A stretch of DNA of 64,000 bases from Sepiola atlantica (GCA_963556195.1 OY744537.1:15618743-15682742), one strand, 5' to 3'. Counted from the first letter of the stretch, positions 21,351-32,184 are shown. Notes: generated from the letters alone by a model not told the origin. Program-made: numbers and translations.

Positions 21351-21662
21351 CATTACGCTTAGATTGACAGCTTATTATTAATTTCCTTAAAGAGGACTAA
21401 ACAATATTTTTTATATTATTTTTTATTTTTACCTATAGATACATGTGTTTCACGCTTACGTAATCTTCAGTGTAGGAGATGATAATTACTGCCAGTCGAA
21501 CCCAGTCATTGTCACCTTTGACTTTGCAGCCTGGTATTCCACCCCTTGGCCGCCATGAATTACCATGGGAAAGAATAGAATTAAATTCTCTATAATGTTG
21601 AGTCGGTGGACATACACCGTAAGCTAGTCATAACAGTGTGTCACGGTGGAGCCACAACTTTG
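21351..21662 (-). mobile_element. HHR/tRNA-like monomer, unit A
   Basis: First of two direct repeats. Both start cattacgctta and share gctaaacaatattttttata, the hammerhead core, ggaaagaa and a segment ending gagtcggtggaca. The minus strand carries a tRNA-like stretch with A-box-like TGGCGGCCAAGGGG and B-box-like GGGTTCGACTG (about 21497-21560), followed by the hammerhead core. This gives a Pol III-style promoter upstream of a ribozyme. Confidence 0.65.
21430..21476 (-). ncRNA. Hammerhead ribozyme-like motif, unit A
   Basis: Minus strand CTGAAGA (21464-21470), stem II TTACGTAAGCGT (21452-21463), GAAA (21448-21451), then ACATG. The core differs from CTGATGA by T to A at position 7, which active hammerheads tolerate. 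Stem III and stem I are less clear than in unit B. Confidence 0.45.
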
Positions 21663-21985
21663 CATTACGCTTAAATTGATAACTTATCATTAATTCTCTT
21701 TAAAAGGGCTCGTCTTTGTTTAAAGGGGGCTAAACAATATTTTTTATATAAATAAGTTTTAGTTTTACATACAAATACTTGTGTTTCATGCTTACGCAAT
21801 CTTCAGTATAGGAAATGATAATTACTGTCGGTCGAAGGATTCGAACCTAGCATGGCATTCGCCATATACATTTATATTATTTCGCCACCATAGTTTACCA
21901 TAGGAAAGAAGAGAATAAAATTATATATGATGTCGAGTCGGTGGACAAACACAGGAACCTAGTCATAACAGTTTTCTAAGGCGGA
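21663..21985 (-). mobile_element. HHR/tRNA-like monomer, unit B
   Basis: Second direct copy, offset about 312 bp from unit A, with an extra ~20 bp (gctcgtctttgtttaaaggg). Minus strand order: tRNA-like segment with B box GGTTCGAATCC (about 21838-21850), about 30 bases, then the hammerhead core. Head-to-tail monomers each with one hammerhead are the hallmark organisation of retrozymes and hammerhead satellites. Confidence 0.65.
21766..21810 (-). ncRNA. Hammerhead ribozyme-like motif, unit B
   Basis: Minus strand CTGAAGA (21800-21806); stem II TTGC-GTAA-GCAT with a GNRA tetraloop (21788-21799); GAA (21785-21787); stem III ACA / UGU (21782-21784 with 21771-21773); A at the cleavage position (21770). 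Stem I UGUA (21766-21769) pairs with UAUA upstream of the core using one G-U pair. Topology is complete. Confidence 0.6.
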
Positions 21986-22194
21986 GAATATATATATTTA
22001 AGAATCAAAATTTCCTATGGCCTTTGGACCTAGTCTGTTATTTACGCTTCATATTATAATGAATGTAAGATTTTAATTCACGCCCATCCATAACAATATG
22101 GACTGTTGTCTACTTCTCGTAGCAGTTGTCTGTTGAAGACAGTTTTAACGATTTATAAATTAGTTCACCGAATATGTATATTCTGGTTGTCTAT

Positions 22195-22362
22195 GTTTGT
22201 GACATATATTTGTGACACATATTTGTGACACAGATATTTGTGTGTCACAAATACTGTGTGATCAAATAGATCAAATAGATCAAAGATCAAATATATTGAC
22301 ACATATTTGTGACACAGATATTTGTGACACAGATATTTGTGACACATATTTGTGACAGATAT
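22195..22362. repeat. Short tandem repeat (tttgtgacacagata)
   Basis: Irregular array of ATTTGTGACACA / GATATTTGTG units of about 15-18 bp, interrupted by a GATCAAATA run. Confidence 0.9.
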
Positions 22363-22875
22363 TTCTGAAAAGACTATATTCTTCTTAAAGTTAGCACCCC
22401 TCTCTTATCAGTCTGTGAGTGCCAGCCTTTGTATACATGCATATGTAATGATATGTAAGCGTTTATTTACTGAATTTATAAAATGATTTTAAAAAAAAAT
22501 CTTATATATAAAGTCAAGTCGGATTCCCCTATTTTATTGATTGAAATAGTTTTTGATAATCAATGTAGATAAAAATTTATTCTACCAGTGATTTAAACCA
22601 CATATTGGTCTCTATAAATATTTTTTTTCTACTGATTTCAGCGATTTTAATATTTAATCCTGATCAATATTTTATTTTTTTAAAACTATAAATAAAGATA
22701 AATGAGTCTTCACAGACCTCTTCTGATGTTCTTTTGCTGTCACACAAAAGACCGGGTAACAAATTTAATTAGACACATGTCGTCTATATTAACACGTCAA
22801 ATAATCCGCTTTCGTCTGAGTAAATCTATACCGACGAAATCGGTTGAATAGAAAAAATTCTCCTTTTTCTTCTTC

Positions 22876-22889
22876 GTCGTCTTCTTCTT

Positions 22890-22982
<93 letters not shown>
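22876..22982. repeat. (TTC)n(TTA)n microsatellite
   Basis: TTC tract abruptly changes to TTA. Confidence 0.97.
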
Positions 22983-22985
<3 letters not shown>

Positions 22986-24045
22986 TACTTCAATTTTAAA
23001 AAAATAAAAAAATAAAAAAGCAGCGATCTTGATTTATTTGGAGATGCAGCATTACAAAGACTTTCTTCTCATTAATGCATGCATTTTTTGCTTTTTACCG
23101 AACTCATAATTCACTATTTATTTGCCAAATTTATAATATTTACCAATACTTAGTAATATATTAGCTTTTCTCCTTCTGGAGAAAAGATATATTTCTTTGA
23201 AAATCCATGGGTTAAAGGACTTTTTCTATAAATTGCTCTTTATTACAATATTTGATTATAATAAACTTGTAAAGTATGTAACTTGACTTTTGTTTTTATG
23301 TCTAAAGCGCCCGCTACAGAAAATACTGACGGACCCTGCAAATTATATGTGATAGGCGATTGTCTCACCAATAAAATATAGGGCGAGAATTGTCCCCTAA
23401 CGGAGATCGGAAATTACAGTGACCAAAACGTTGTTTCGATAAAAAGAGAAGCAACATAAAGATGTTAGAATGTAAAAGGAAATTCAGATAAATATTGAGA
23501 TTATCAACTCTGGGTCATCTCGACCCGCAGGTCCTTGCGCTTTTGTTCAAAGAGGAATGTCGCGCGGCTTTACTTTCTCCTTTTCGACCCACTTTCTTTT
23601 TGCGCAAAGCAATTTCTACACTGAATCCTCTTGACTCAACCCTTCCTAGCAATCTACAGGCCATTCAAATGTCTATGTCACGCTTATTTGCTCACTGGGT
23701 GTTTTTTTTTTTATATATATACTTTAACTAGTCAGCGTGTATTGTTTTCTAATACAGGTTCGCCTTCTACTTTTGTTGTGTCACCGCTGATTTTTTTTTA
23801 TCTGATCTTCAACTGCCCGTTTTCTTCTCACTAAACGATAACAGTTAATTACCCCCAAAAAGAGGCGTCTGTTTTTATATTAATCCTGACTTGAAAACGA
23901 GTTTGTGGCAAGAAAAAAAAAACTTAAAATGTATTTCTAATCCTTTATGCATCGATTTAATTATTATTCGTCGCTTCAATATCTATCATAACGATCGACG
24001 ACAAACAATGCGAGTTGAAAAAAGTGTTTGATGAATCTGGTTAAT
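22983..24045. other. Unassigned DNA
   Basis: No recognised gene. The 78-codon plus-strand frame at 23495-23731 has no domain that I know. Confidence 0.4.
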
Positions 24046-24051
24046 GTCCTG

Positions 24052-24224
24052 CTTTCTCTCTCTCTCTCTTTCTTTCTCTCTCTCTCTCCCTCTCTTTCTC
24101 TCTTTATTTGTATAAGTCTGTCTATCTGCCTCATTTTCTGTAACTCGTTTTCTCTCCCTTCCAGTCTGTCTGCTTGTTTAGCTGTCTGTCTCAATTTCTC
24201 TTGCCCCCTCTTTCTGTCTGTGTA

Positions 24225-24265
<41 letters not shown>

Positions 24266-24402
24266 GTCCCCAGATTTCTCTCACTGTTTGTCTCTATCTC
24301 CTTCTGCCCCCATTTCACTCTTACTAACTCCATATCTCTTTCTGTCCCTATCTCTTCTCTGTTCTCAACCCCCTCCCCTCTTTCTCTCTCTGTCTCTAGA
24401 CA
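24052..24402. repeat. Pyrimidine-rich (CT)n/(CTGT)n tract
   Basis: CT, CTGT and CCT runs. Long S/L-rich and R/E-rich frames on the two strands are translations of this tract. Confidence 0.95.
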
Positions 24403-24409
24403 AATTCTT

Positions 24410-25015
24410 CGTAGTTTAATTGTATTTTCGTAGTTTAATTGTATGTTCGTAATTTAATTGTATTCTCGTATTTTAATTATATTTTCGTAGTTTAATTGTA
24501 TTTTCGTATTTTAATTGTATGTTCGTAATTTAATTGTATTTTCGTAGTTTAATTGTATTTTCGTAGTTTAATTGTATTCTCGTATTTTAATTGTATTTTC
24601 GTAGTTTAATTGTATTTTCGTATTTTAATTGTATGTTCGTAATTTAATTGTATTTTCGTAGTTTACTTGTATTTTCGTAGTTTAATTGTATTCTCGTAGT
24701 TTAATTGTATTTTCGTAGTTTAATTGTATTCTCGTATTTTAATTGTATTTTCGTAGTTTAATTGTATTTTCGTATTTTAATTGTATGTTCGTAATTTAAT
24801 TGTATTTTCGTAGTTTACTTGTATTTTCGCAGTTTAATTGTATTCTCGTATTTTAATTGTATTTTCGTAGTTTAATTGTATTTTCGTATTTTTATTGTAT
24901 GTTTGTAATTTAATTGTATTTTCGTAGTTTAATTGTATTTTCGTAGTTTAATTGTATTCTCGTAGTTTAATTGTATTCTCGTATTTTAATTGTATTTTCC
25001 TAGTTTAATTGTATA
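24410..25015. repeat. 20-bp tandem array, ~30 copies
   Basis: The unit is TTCGTAGTTTAATTGTATTT, with variants CGTATTTTAATT, CGTAATTTAATT and ATTCTCG. The order of variants repeats in blocks of roughly 4-9 units, indicating higher-order duplication. It abuts the pyrimidine tract on its left. Confidence 0.97.
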
Positions 25016-25445
25016 TGTAGACAAATAATGACAACAATAATAATAACAGAAGCTGTAGACAAATTTCGTAGATGGTGTTCATAGTTCCAATACTGATGTA
25101 TATCAGAAGTCTAAAGAGATTACCATTTTATAGTTTTCAATATTTATAAATCTCTGATGTTTTTTGCAACCGTTTGATATCAACTCCAGACATGATTCTA
25201 GACTTTTAGTTGAAACGCCTTCGTTGGTAGATTGCAACATACCAAACGCTGATTTCAACCTAAAAAGTGGGAAAGTGTTTAAGAGATCACTCAACCGAGA
25301 AAAAATCTAATGCATAGATTCAATATATTCAGCATGAATCATCCAGTATGATAGAATTAGTCAACAACCTGGAATATGCCATCTGATACCTATAATAACG
25401 AGGATATGTAGGTAAAAATAATTTAATAATATTTACTTAAAATTA

Positions 25446-25447
<2 letters not shown>

Positions 25448-25523
<76 letters not shown>
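25448..25523. repeat. (CA)n(TA)n microsatellite
   Basis: CA then TA tract. Confidence 0.97.
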
Positions 25524-25529
<6 letters not shown>

Positions 25530-25621
25530 TTACGTTCGTCGAACACTCTCGACTAGTCTTCTATCTGTGCCCGCTTCTAGCTACATATAGATCTTAATTT
25601 TCCTTAATTACGTGACAGTTT

Positions 25622-25695
25622 CCGTTGGCCGAGTGGATATTGCGACTGCTTGCAGATTCTTGGCTGACTCGGTGAACCGGATTCGCGCCTCTCGA
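25622..25695 (+). tRNA. tRNA-like segment (pseudo-tRNA or SINE head)
   Basis: ttggccgagtggat fits an A box and ccggattcgcgcctc fits a degenerate B box about 45 bases downstream. A clean cloverleaf and a CCA-end acceptor stem are not apparent. The segment lies between two (TA)n tracts. A tRNA-derived SINE head is more likely than a working tRNA gene. Confidence 0.4.
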
Positions 25696-25715
25696 CCGTA
25701 TGTAGGTATTAATAA

Positions 25716-25720
<5 letters not shown>

Positions 25721-25784
<64 letters not shown>
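25721..25784. repeat. (TA)n microsatellite
   Basis: TA tract. The segment directly to its right (tagccgacccgtctcgg, then acctggg) resembles a decayed Helitron-like 3' end. Confidence 0.95.
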
Positions 25785-25786
<2 letters not shown>

Positions 25787-26239
25787 CCGACCCGTCTCGG
25801 CTTTACCTGGGACGAGATATATGTCTGGTACGTTTAATAAATAATAAACCACGTAATTCCTGGCGATATGTAGGTTTTGATTATTTACTTTTATGTTTAT
25901 GTTTGTATATTTATAATAAGTTAGTAAAAATCAATGTCATTTCTCGCGATGTATATGTATTTTACTCATGTATATATTATTTATCTTATTTTTTTCGTAA
26001 TTGTTGGATTCCAAGTTATGAACAGTCGATGTATTCAGTACTTTAAGTGAAATGTATTTTAATAGCAAAAAAGTAATTGAATTTTTTTTTTGGTTTCTTA
26101 TGTAAAATTGAATGATAGCTGAAAGTGTATAACGAAGAGCGTAACACATCGGCGTGTAATTGATTCGCGATGACGTCATAGTGTAGCGGATGTGTCTATT
26201 TCTGGACAAACAGGTGATTAACTGAAACGCAGTAAGTGA

Positions 26240-26400
26240 AATCTGTGAGACAGGGTATTTACTTCCTCTTAACAGCAAGTTGATGTGGCACAAGGCCGAA
26301 AAGTGGGGAGAATCAAGCCAGCGCCTATAAAGAAGGGACACTCTAGCCTATTAAAAATTGCCTAGGCAACGTCTTAGGGAGTAAGCAATAAACTAACCCC
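26240..26400 (-). mobile_element. Diverged U2-SINE body
   Basis: ggcacaaggccgaaaagtgggg...gccagcgcc...cactctagcc...aaaattgcctaggcaa...agtaagcaataaact follows the order of the SINE body, but the head and tail are unrecognisable. An old copy or a related subfamily. Confidence 0.55.
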
Positions 26401-26702
26401 CTCTTCATTAGAATACGTAAAAAGTAGAGCCACGTGACTTATTTATTCTCCGACAGTCTCTATGCTGCAAATGAACAGCTCCTTTTTCGCATTTGTAAAG
26501 AGGTAGAACGAAAAATATTCATTGACATGTGTTAGACTAATTTTATTAGCATGTGTAACAAGTAGAAAACATGTGGATTTTATGTACACTTTTTCTTTTA
26601 ACATATTTCACCCCAAACAAGGCAGGCCGCCACTGTAGACGTAAAGGGTTACTAAGAATTAGAGTGCGTGTTTTAGGTGTCACCGCAAGTTAGGGGCAGT
26701 GT

Positions 26703-27042
26703 ATTGATTTACTCCTCTCCAGGAGTTAGGCACAAGGCCAGTTTTTTTTTATCTTACTCTCACAAGTAAGATGTGACTCAAGGTCGGGTCGGGAAAGTGG
26801 GGTTTAAAAATTGCCTGGGCAGCCCCGTCAGCATTCCCCGGTCGGGGCGCCTCAGACAGTAAGCAATAAACTTACTCCTCACCAAAGAGGGGAGGCGAAG
26901 CCTGGGAGGGTTGACCTCCTAGAACTGCACAGGACATACCCATAGACCGGCGTAAATCAAGACCCGAAGGCCAAGACAATACCAGTCTATGGGGTGCAGT
27001 ATCCATCGGAACAGATACTACACTTTGATCTTGACCAAAAGG
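26703..27042 (-). mobile_element. U2-headed SINE nested in the LINE 3' UTR
   Basis: Full head (aacagatactacactttgatc), body and 3' end (ttgatttactcctctccagg). The LINE sequence resumes on either side: the matching 57-kb copy has no insertion at the corresponding place. This SINE therefore postdates the LINE insertion. A target duplication is not obvious. Confidence 0.85.
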
Positions 27043-27129
27043 CCAATAACGTACTGTCTGTTTACATTAGTTTTTAAACCTCTGCATGCCGGGGAAACAT
27101 GGAGCAGGGAGGGAGTTCCAGCGGCCAGC

Positions 27130-27453
27130 TGCACGAAGAAAGAAGCTATTGAAGTAGAAGGCTCTCCGGCATTTGGGGACCTAGACAGTGAATGGATGGG
27201 TATTATCTGATTGTCGAGTTGGTCTAGTGAATTTACGTCGAGGAGGCATCAGAGTAGCCAGTTCATCGGAGCACAATCCATTGAAGTATTTGTAAAACAA
27301 GCACAATGATGCTACATTGCGGCGATGGGACAGGGGTTGGAGTTTGGTTGACAGTGAGGGACGTATTAAGTTGGCGACTCTGTTTTGGACCTTGTTTAAG
27401 AGGGATAGACTAGTGGATGATGCACCAGCCCCGATGTGACAACAATACTCCAT
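27130..27453 (-). pseudogene. LINE Pol C-terminal region
   Basis: Begins MEYCCHIGAGASSTSLSLLN and continues LQPLSHRRNVASLCLFYKYFNGLCSDELATLMPPRR, the typical post-RT segment of this LINE class. The frame is separated from the RT by a 1-base deletion near 27452: the 57-kb copy reads cgcccaggcatgg where this one reads cgccatgcatgg. At 27181 a TAG replaces the GAG found in the 57-kb copy (…PYTVEVPRCRRAFYSK), truncating the tail. Confidence 0.8.
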
Positions 27454-28367
27454 GCATGGCGGATGGTGGCTTTGTAGAGATACAAGATAATGTCAGGTGT
27501 GAGGAGTTTACTAACACGGTAGAAGGAGCCCACCTTCTTCGCTGCAGCCTTGGCAATGTCTTCAATGTATTTGTTCCAATTCATGTTACCTGTGAAGGTT
27601 AAGCCGAGGAGTTTGAATGATGAACACTCAGGTAGGGTGTTATTAGCCATGACAATCGGTGGTTCGAGAGGTTTCTTGTAGTTATTAAAGGAAAGGAGCT
27701 TTGTCCTTGCAGCATTAAAAGTTACCAACCATTTATGACCCCGATCTACTACAGCCTGGAAGTCATTTTCTAAGGATTCAGCCATTTCCTCGGATATGAT
27801 CGCGTCCGTTTTGTCCACATGACGAGAGTAAAGCATGGTGTCAGCAAATATACCAATCTCAGACTCAATGTCATAAGGGAGATCGTTTACGAAGATCAGG
27901 AACAATAAAGGTCCCAGGATAGATCCCTGGGATACACCTGCATTTATGTCATGTTGCTTAGATGAACGGCCATCGAGGACAACCTTGATCTTTCTTTTGG
28001 TTAGGAAGGATCTAATTAAATTAAGTAATTGCCCAGTAATACTGTATAAGCGTATTTTCCAGAGAAGCCCTTTATGCCATACCTTGTCAAAGGCCTTGGA
28101 TATATCAAGCGCTACTGCCCTAGCTTCACCTGCCTTGTCGAGTGCATGATACATGCGTTCAGAGATGACAGTTTGGATGTCTGCAGTAGATCGTGCTAGT
28201 CTAAATCCATACTGGCGGTCAGAAACAAGTTTAGCATTAACTAAGTGCCGTACTATCGCTAGATTGATTAAGGATTCAAAGATTTTAGCAAAGATCGGAA
28301 GTAGACTGATTAGGCGGTAGTTCTGAGGATCAGTTCTATCCCCAGAATTCTTGTAGACTGGTACCAC
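27454..28367 (-). pseudogene. LINE reverse transcriptase domain
   Basis: A long minus-strand frame begins VPVYKNSGDRTDPQNYRLISLL. RT motifs appear in order: fingers (NYRLISLLPIFAKIFE), motif A (AVALDISKAFDKVWHKGLL, catalytic Asp in LDISKAFD), motif B (NAGVSQGSILGPLLFLIFVNDL) and motif C. Motif C reads IFADTMLYS where the family has (F/Y)ADDT: one Asp codon is lost by a 3-base deletion near 27850, removing a metal-binding residue. Downstream motifs (LLGLTFTGNMNWNKYIEDIAKAAAKKVG) are present. The ATG at 28367 is internal: the frame continues upstream to a TAG at about 28530. Non-LTR RT of the Jockey/CR1 group; inactive. Confidence 0.9.
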
Positions 28368-28529
28368 AGAGGCAATTCTCCAGCTATCGGAGAAGCAAGA
28401 TTCAGCTAGGCATTTATTGTAGAATTTGAAGAGGACAGGGGCCAGTTCAGCAGAGGATTTCTTTAATACAGGTATAAGATCAGGCCCACAAGCTTTGGAG
28501 GTGACAAGGTTTTTTATGATATCCCTGAC

Positions 28530-29253
28530 CTAGGATGGGGTGATCACCAGGTTATCAAGTGTGGCTTCAGTCCGCAATGGGAATTTAGGGAGGGGGTGGC
28601 TATCTGAGTCCAAAGTGGCGTTAGAGGCGAAACGTTGGGCAAGTAGTTCAGCCTTATCAGTTGCCGTGCACACGACATCATTGTGGTTTGATAGTGGGTG
28701 AATCGTTGATTGACCATTGTTCACCACACTATTGAAGATTTTCCAGAAATCGCGAGTACCTAGTTTCTATGACTGAATGCGTTTTTTTTGTTAACTCATT
28801 ATACCTTCTCTTTGCTCCACCTATCACGGCCTTACAATTATTTCTTGACTCTCTAAATGTCTGTCTATTAGTAGCTTACTTATGGCGGCCGAATTTACGG
28901 AATGCATGCTGCATCACAGCAATGGAAGCTGCACATTCCCAGGTGAACCATTGGGGAGATTTGGGCTTGCTAAACAATTTTCGCATGGGGACATAGGTTT
29001 CAATGCCTATTTTGATCAATTCAGTTAACTCATTTGCACACTGGTCAGCAGGGAGTAAGAAGGTTTCAGTCCATGGGGCGTCGTTGATGTGATCTCTGAT
29101 TGACTCGAAATCAGCCTGCTCGTAGTATCTCGTTATTTTGAGTAACGGCTCATCAGCTTTTGGACGACTTTTTAGGGTGATATGAATCATTAGCACAGTG
29201 TGATCAGCATTCCTGAGTGGGCTATGAGCTTTTGTCACACAAGTCTCGGGCAT
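28530..29253 (-). pseudogene. LINE endonuclease C-terminus and linker
   Basis: Two frames, about 28876-29253 and 28530-28800. The first contains SPLRNADHTVLMIHITLK, matching the endonuclease SDH motif with Ala in place of Ser, then FTWECAASIAVMQHAFRKFGRHK. The second (…NNGQSTIHPLSNHNDVVCTATDKAELLAQRFASNATLD) is the linker before the RT and ends at an in-frame TAG (28530). Past it the RT frame continues VRDIIKNLVTSKACGPDLIPVLKKSS, so that stop is a nonsense mutation and not a natural end. Confidence 0.8.
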
Positions 29254-29850
29254 TGAGGTAAAGAAAATGTGTAGAAGTGAGGCTTGTTGGTCTACTCGAT
29301 CGGTGGGTCGGGAAATCGACAGTCTGAGAGAGGAAGTGAGCTAAGGAGAAATTATACGTAGAGTTGCCGGCTGTGTCAGTAAGGCTGGAGAATCCATACC
29401 AGTCACGGTGGTGTGCATTAAAATTCCCAAATACATGTATCTGCATTCGAGTCAAGTGAGAGTGCTCTATCTATGCTTTCAGAGACAGAGTTTAGCAGGG
29501 TACAGTCGTGGGTCAAAGGGGAACGGTATAAGAAATATAAGTAACTAACGCTGTGATGTAAAGTCAATCTAAAGCTCATGTAGTCTTGGTCATCCGATTC
29601 TAATTTATGTTAACTAGTCAGGGGGAGGGTGTTCCGAACATAAACTCCTAGCCCGTGCATATGTTTGTCAGAGTCTCTACGCTAGAGTGGGAGGTAGTCA
29701 CTCATGTCAAAGTAGTGAGAGCAGATTGACGATTGAAGGTTTGTTTCACTTAATGCTAGGATATCCGGGAATTTTGTCAGGAGAAAGATTTCTATGTCGT
29801 TGATGTCGGTTATAAGTCCCCGGATATTTGTTAATGCCAGCCTCAAGGCC
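29222..29850 (-). pseudogene. LINE APE-type endonuclease, N-terminal part
   Basis: Minus-strand translation starting near 29850 reads LRLALTNIRGLITDINDIEIFLLTKFPDILALSETNLQ, with the N (TNIRG) and E (SETNL) motifs of the apurinic-type endonuclease. Further on, about 29440-29260, it reads HVFGNFNAHHRDWYGFSSLTDTAGNSTYNFSLAHFLSQTVDF. The catalytic GDFNAHH is here GNFNAHH, an Asp-to-Asn change expected to abolish nicking. Frames shift between these blocks. Confidence 0.8.
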
Positions 29851-30690
29851 GGAGGCGAAGGTGTATTTTGTTGGGTGTCTGGTTTAGATTTAATTTTTTT
29901 TTTTAAAATGACATGTTTTTTTTTTATATAGATTGGGTGGGTAAGGTGGGTGCTTGTTAAGTGCCAATAAGCTCACACAACCAGTCCATTAGTCGCGACC
30001 TGGTCCATGGGGGTTGTGGCCTCGGGAAAGCCCACCGGAGATAACTGAAGGCCCTCTTTCCATGCGCGACATGGCACATACAACTACCCACGATATTATG
30101 CAACTGATGATGGAACAGCCGTTCTTAGCGTTACCCAAGAGTTTGGGCTCTTGTTCTGTTAGTCGGAAATAGCAGCCAGAAAAGCTGTCGAACCTGTACT
30201 CTCAACCTGTCGGAACAAGAGCGACCCAGACTGGTCATGTAAGACTTAGTGACAAAAAACTTTCCCCAAGTTGCCAAAATAGAGAGAAAGAGAAACGGCG
30301 TTCATAGTCCTACTAAAGAAACAAGGCCAGGCACTGGGTTTTTGAGGCGCCCCAGCGCGAGTACCTCTGCGTCTGGCTAATAGACAAGGAAGGAGTGCAA
30401 AGGCTGGCGATAAACAGAATCTATCTTCTCCTTAAGCAATTGTATGTTTGCAAACCGGATATTTTGTTCGAAATTCACGTTCTAGGAAGGTTGTCGATCA
30501 GGACTAAGGAGGTTTCCCTCCCCAACGGTTTGCTGCCACGACGTAAGTAGTTGGTAGCAAGGTTTTATTATTAGAGATTTCCTTTTCTTGGGTGGCCTGG
30601 CATGGTCTTACGGATCCAACACACCGAGAGAGGAAAATAGCCTGCGCCCGTGTACTAGTCGGCTATTTCCGAGCCCCCACAGGTAAAAAA
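29851..30690 (-). other. Probable LINE 5' region
   Basis: Moderate-GC sequence upstream of the endonuclease on the minus strand, with no ORF1-type protein that I can recognise. A compositional drop to AT-rich near 30690 may mark the 5' boundary. Confidence 0.35.
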
Positions 30691-30982
30691 AGAAGAAAAA
30701 AAAGAAAAAACGAAATTAAAAAGTGAAAACGTAGATAATTGAAAGCGAAAAGAGATGATTAAAAACTGCATTGTTATTAAATATGAAAATTTTCGAACCA
30801 TCACAGAAGGTATATTGACAATAAAAACATATGAGATTGAAAGTCGGTGTTTATGCAGGAAATGTTTCTTTTTTTTTTTCTGTAACAGAATTTATTAGAA
30901 CAAGCTTGTGTTTTCATATTTATAGTTTTTCCGGACATTTATAATAAAAGATATGTATATATTTTCTGCCCACTATCTCATC

Positions 30983-30989
30983 CCCCCTC

Positions 30990-31032
<43 letters not shown>

Positions 31033-31046
31033 GTCTGTCTGTCTGT
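30983..31046. repeat. (CT)n/(CTGT)n microsatellite
   Basis: CT run followed by CTGT units. Confidence 0.95.
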
Positions 31047-31311
31047 TTTTCTGACTGTCTCTTTCTGTAATAATAGTTAACATTTGCTGCTGACAAAATA
31101 GTGAGTCTTTATATTTGCTGTCGAAAATATTTTTCTTACACCAGAAAAGTAATCCGAGCCGGGTAAACAAATTTCTGAAAGGAATTAAGTCGAATTATAT
31201 TTTAGTGTTATAAAAAGAGAATGATGCAACAAGACATAAGAAGCAATGAATGAAATATTTATGCAATGCTCGTTTGGTTTAATTTCGATTTAATTTGTTA
31301 TATATACTATC

Positions 31312-32075
31312 AGGAAGACCCGACGTTGCTCGGGATTGAATGAGGATCACTACGATGTGCTTGTGTTTACTATGCTCATAACACCATATGACTTTTTCTG
31401 TTTTTTACTGGTCCCTCCTCCTGTTTGACCTCTTAATATACTCAGGAGAAGCCGAAATGTTGGAAAACTTTCTGAATTAGTGCCTTATACATATTGTTTA
31501 TATTTCATTTAAATCGGATATTCGTATTTGAAGTTTAAAGGGGGTTCTGTATCCATGGGTCACTTAGACGTGGGGGCACGTAGATATTCGGCACCTAGAA
31601 GGTAACGTAGAGATTCGGGACCACTTCCATTGTCTTCCCCAGATAATTTTATTGTATAAATTTCCTCAAAATAAAATATATTTGATGTTTTAAGGAGGTA
31701 GCTTTCTTAGGTTAGGAAGACCACTGCCATTGTCTTTCTTCTAGAATGTTATAGATATGATATGAATTTTATAGATATGATATAAATTTTATACGTATGA
31801 TATAAATTTTATAGATATGATATAAATTTCCTCAAAATAAAATATATTTGAAGTTTTAAGGAGGTAGCTTTCTTAGGTTATGAAGACCACTTCCATTGTC
31901 CCTCTAAAAATGCTATGGATATGATTAAAATTTCATAAAAATAGGATATATTTACAGTTTTAAGGGAGTTATGCCCTCATAGCAACCTTAGATTTCCATT
32001 GTCTTCCTCGGTAAATCTAAAGGTAACACACAAACATCAACCGCACACATACACACAGACATTAAGTTTATATAT
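31312..32075 (-). mobile_element. Helitron-like element, decayed
   Basis: The left edge (atatactatcaggaagacccgacgttgctcggg) is a diverged form of the Helitron-like 3' end at 59801 (ctagctggacccgtcca...cgttgcccggg). The right edge ends in a CACACA-rich stretch (cacatacacacagacatt) and then (TA)n, where a TCTAATATATA-type 5' end would be expected. The interior holds three imperfect direct repeats of ~130-150 bp (31610-31990) sharing cctcaaaataaaatatattt and gaccact(t/g)ccattgtc. Confidence 0.5.
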
Positions 32076-32094
32076 ATATATATATATATATATG

Positions 32095-32177
<83 letters not shown>
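32067..32177. repeat. (TA)n microsatellite
   Basis: One of the longest TA tracts, interrupted once near 32092. Confidence 0.97.
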
Positions 32178-32181
<4 letters not shown>

Positions 32182-32184
32182 AGC

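Larger units (their letters stand above)
26606..29850 (-). mobile_element. Jockey/CR1-type LINE, degraded, with nested SINE
   Basis: The minus strand carries, in order, an APE-type endonuclease, a linker, a reverse transcriptase and a C-terminal tail, then a 3' UTR (ccccaaacaaggcaggccgcc, ending near 26606). A second copy of this 3' part lies at 57040-57600. The SINE at 26703-27042 interrupts the 3' UTR. Visible lesions: nonsense codons, one frameshift, and substitutions in endonuclease and RT catalytic motifs. A possible 5' region continues to about 30680. It cannot be autonomous in its present state. Confidence 0.85.

Noticed and set aside
23495..23731. 78-codon frame as a small gene
   Set aside because: No motif, no neighbouring exon signal that I can defend, and an AT-rich poly(T) end.
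24028..24419. Ser/Leu-rich and Arg/Glu-rich frames
   Set aside because: Translations of a CT-rich tract and its complement; no protein signal beyond composition.
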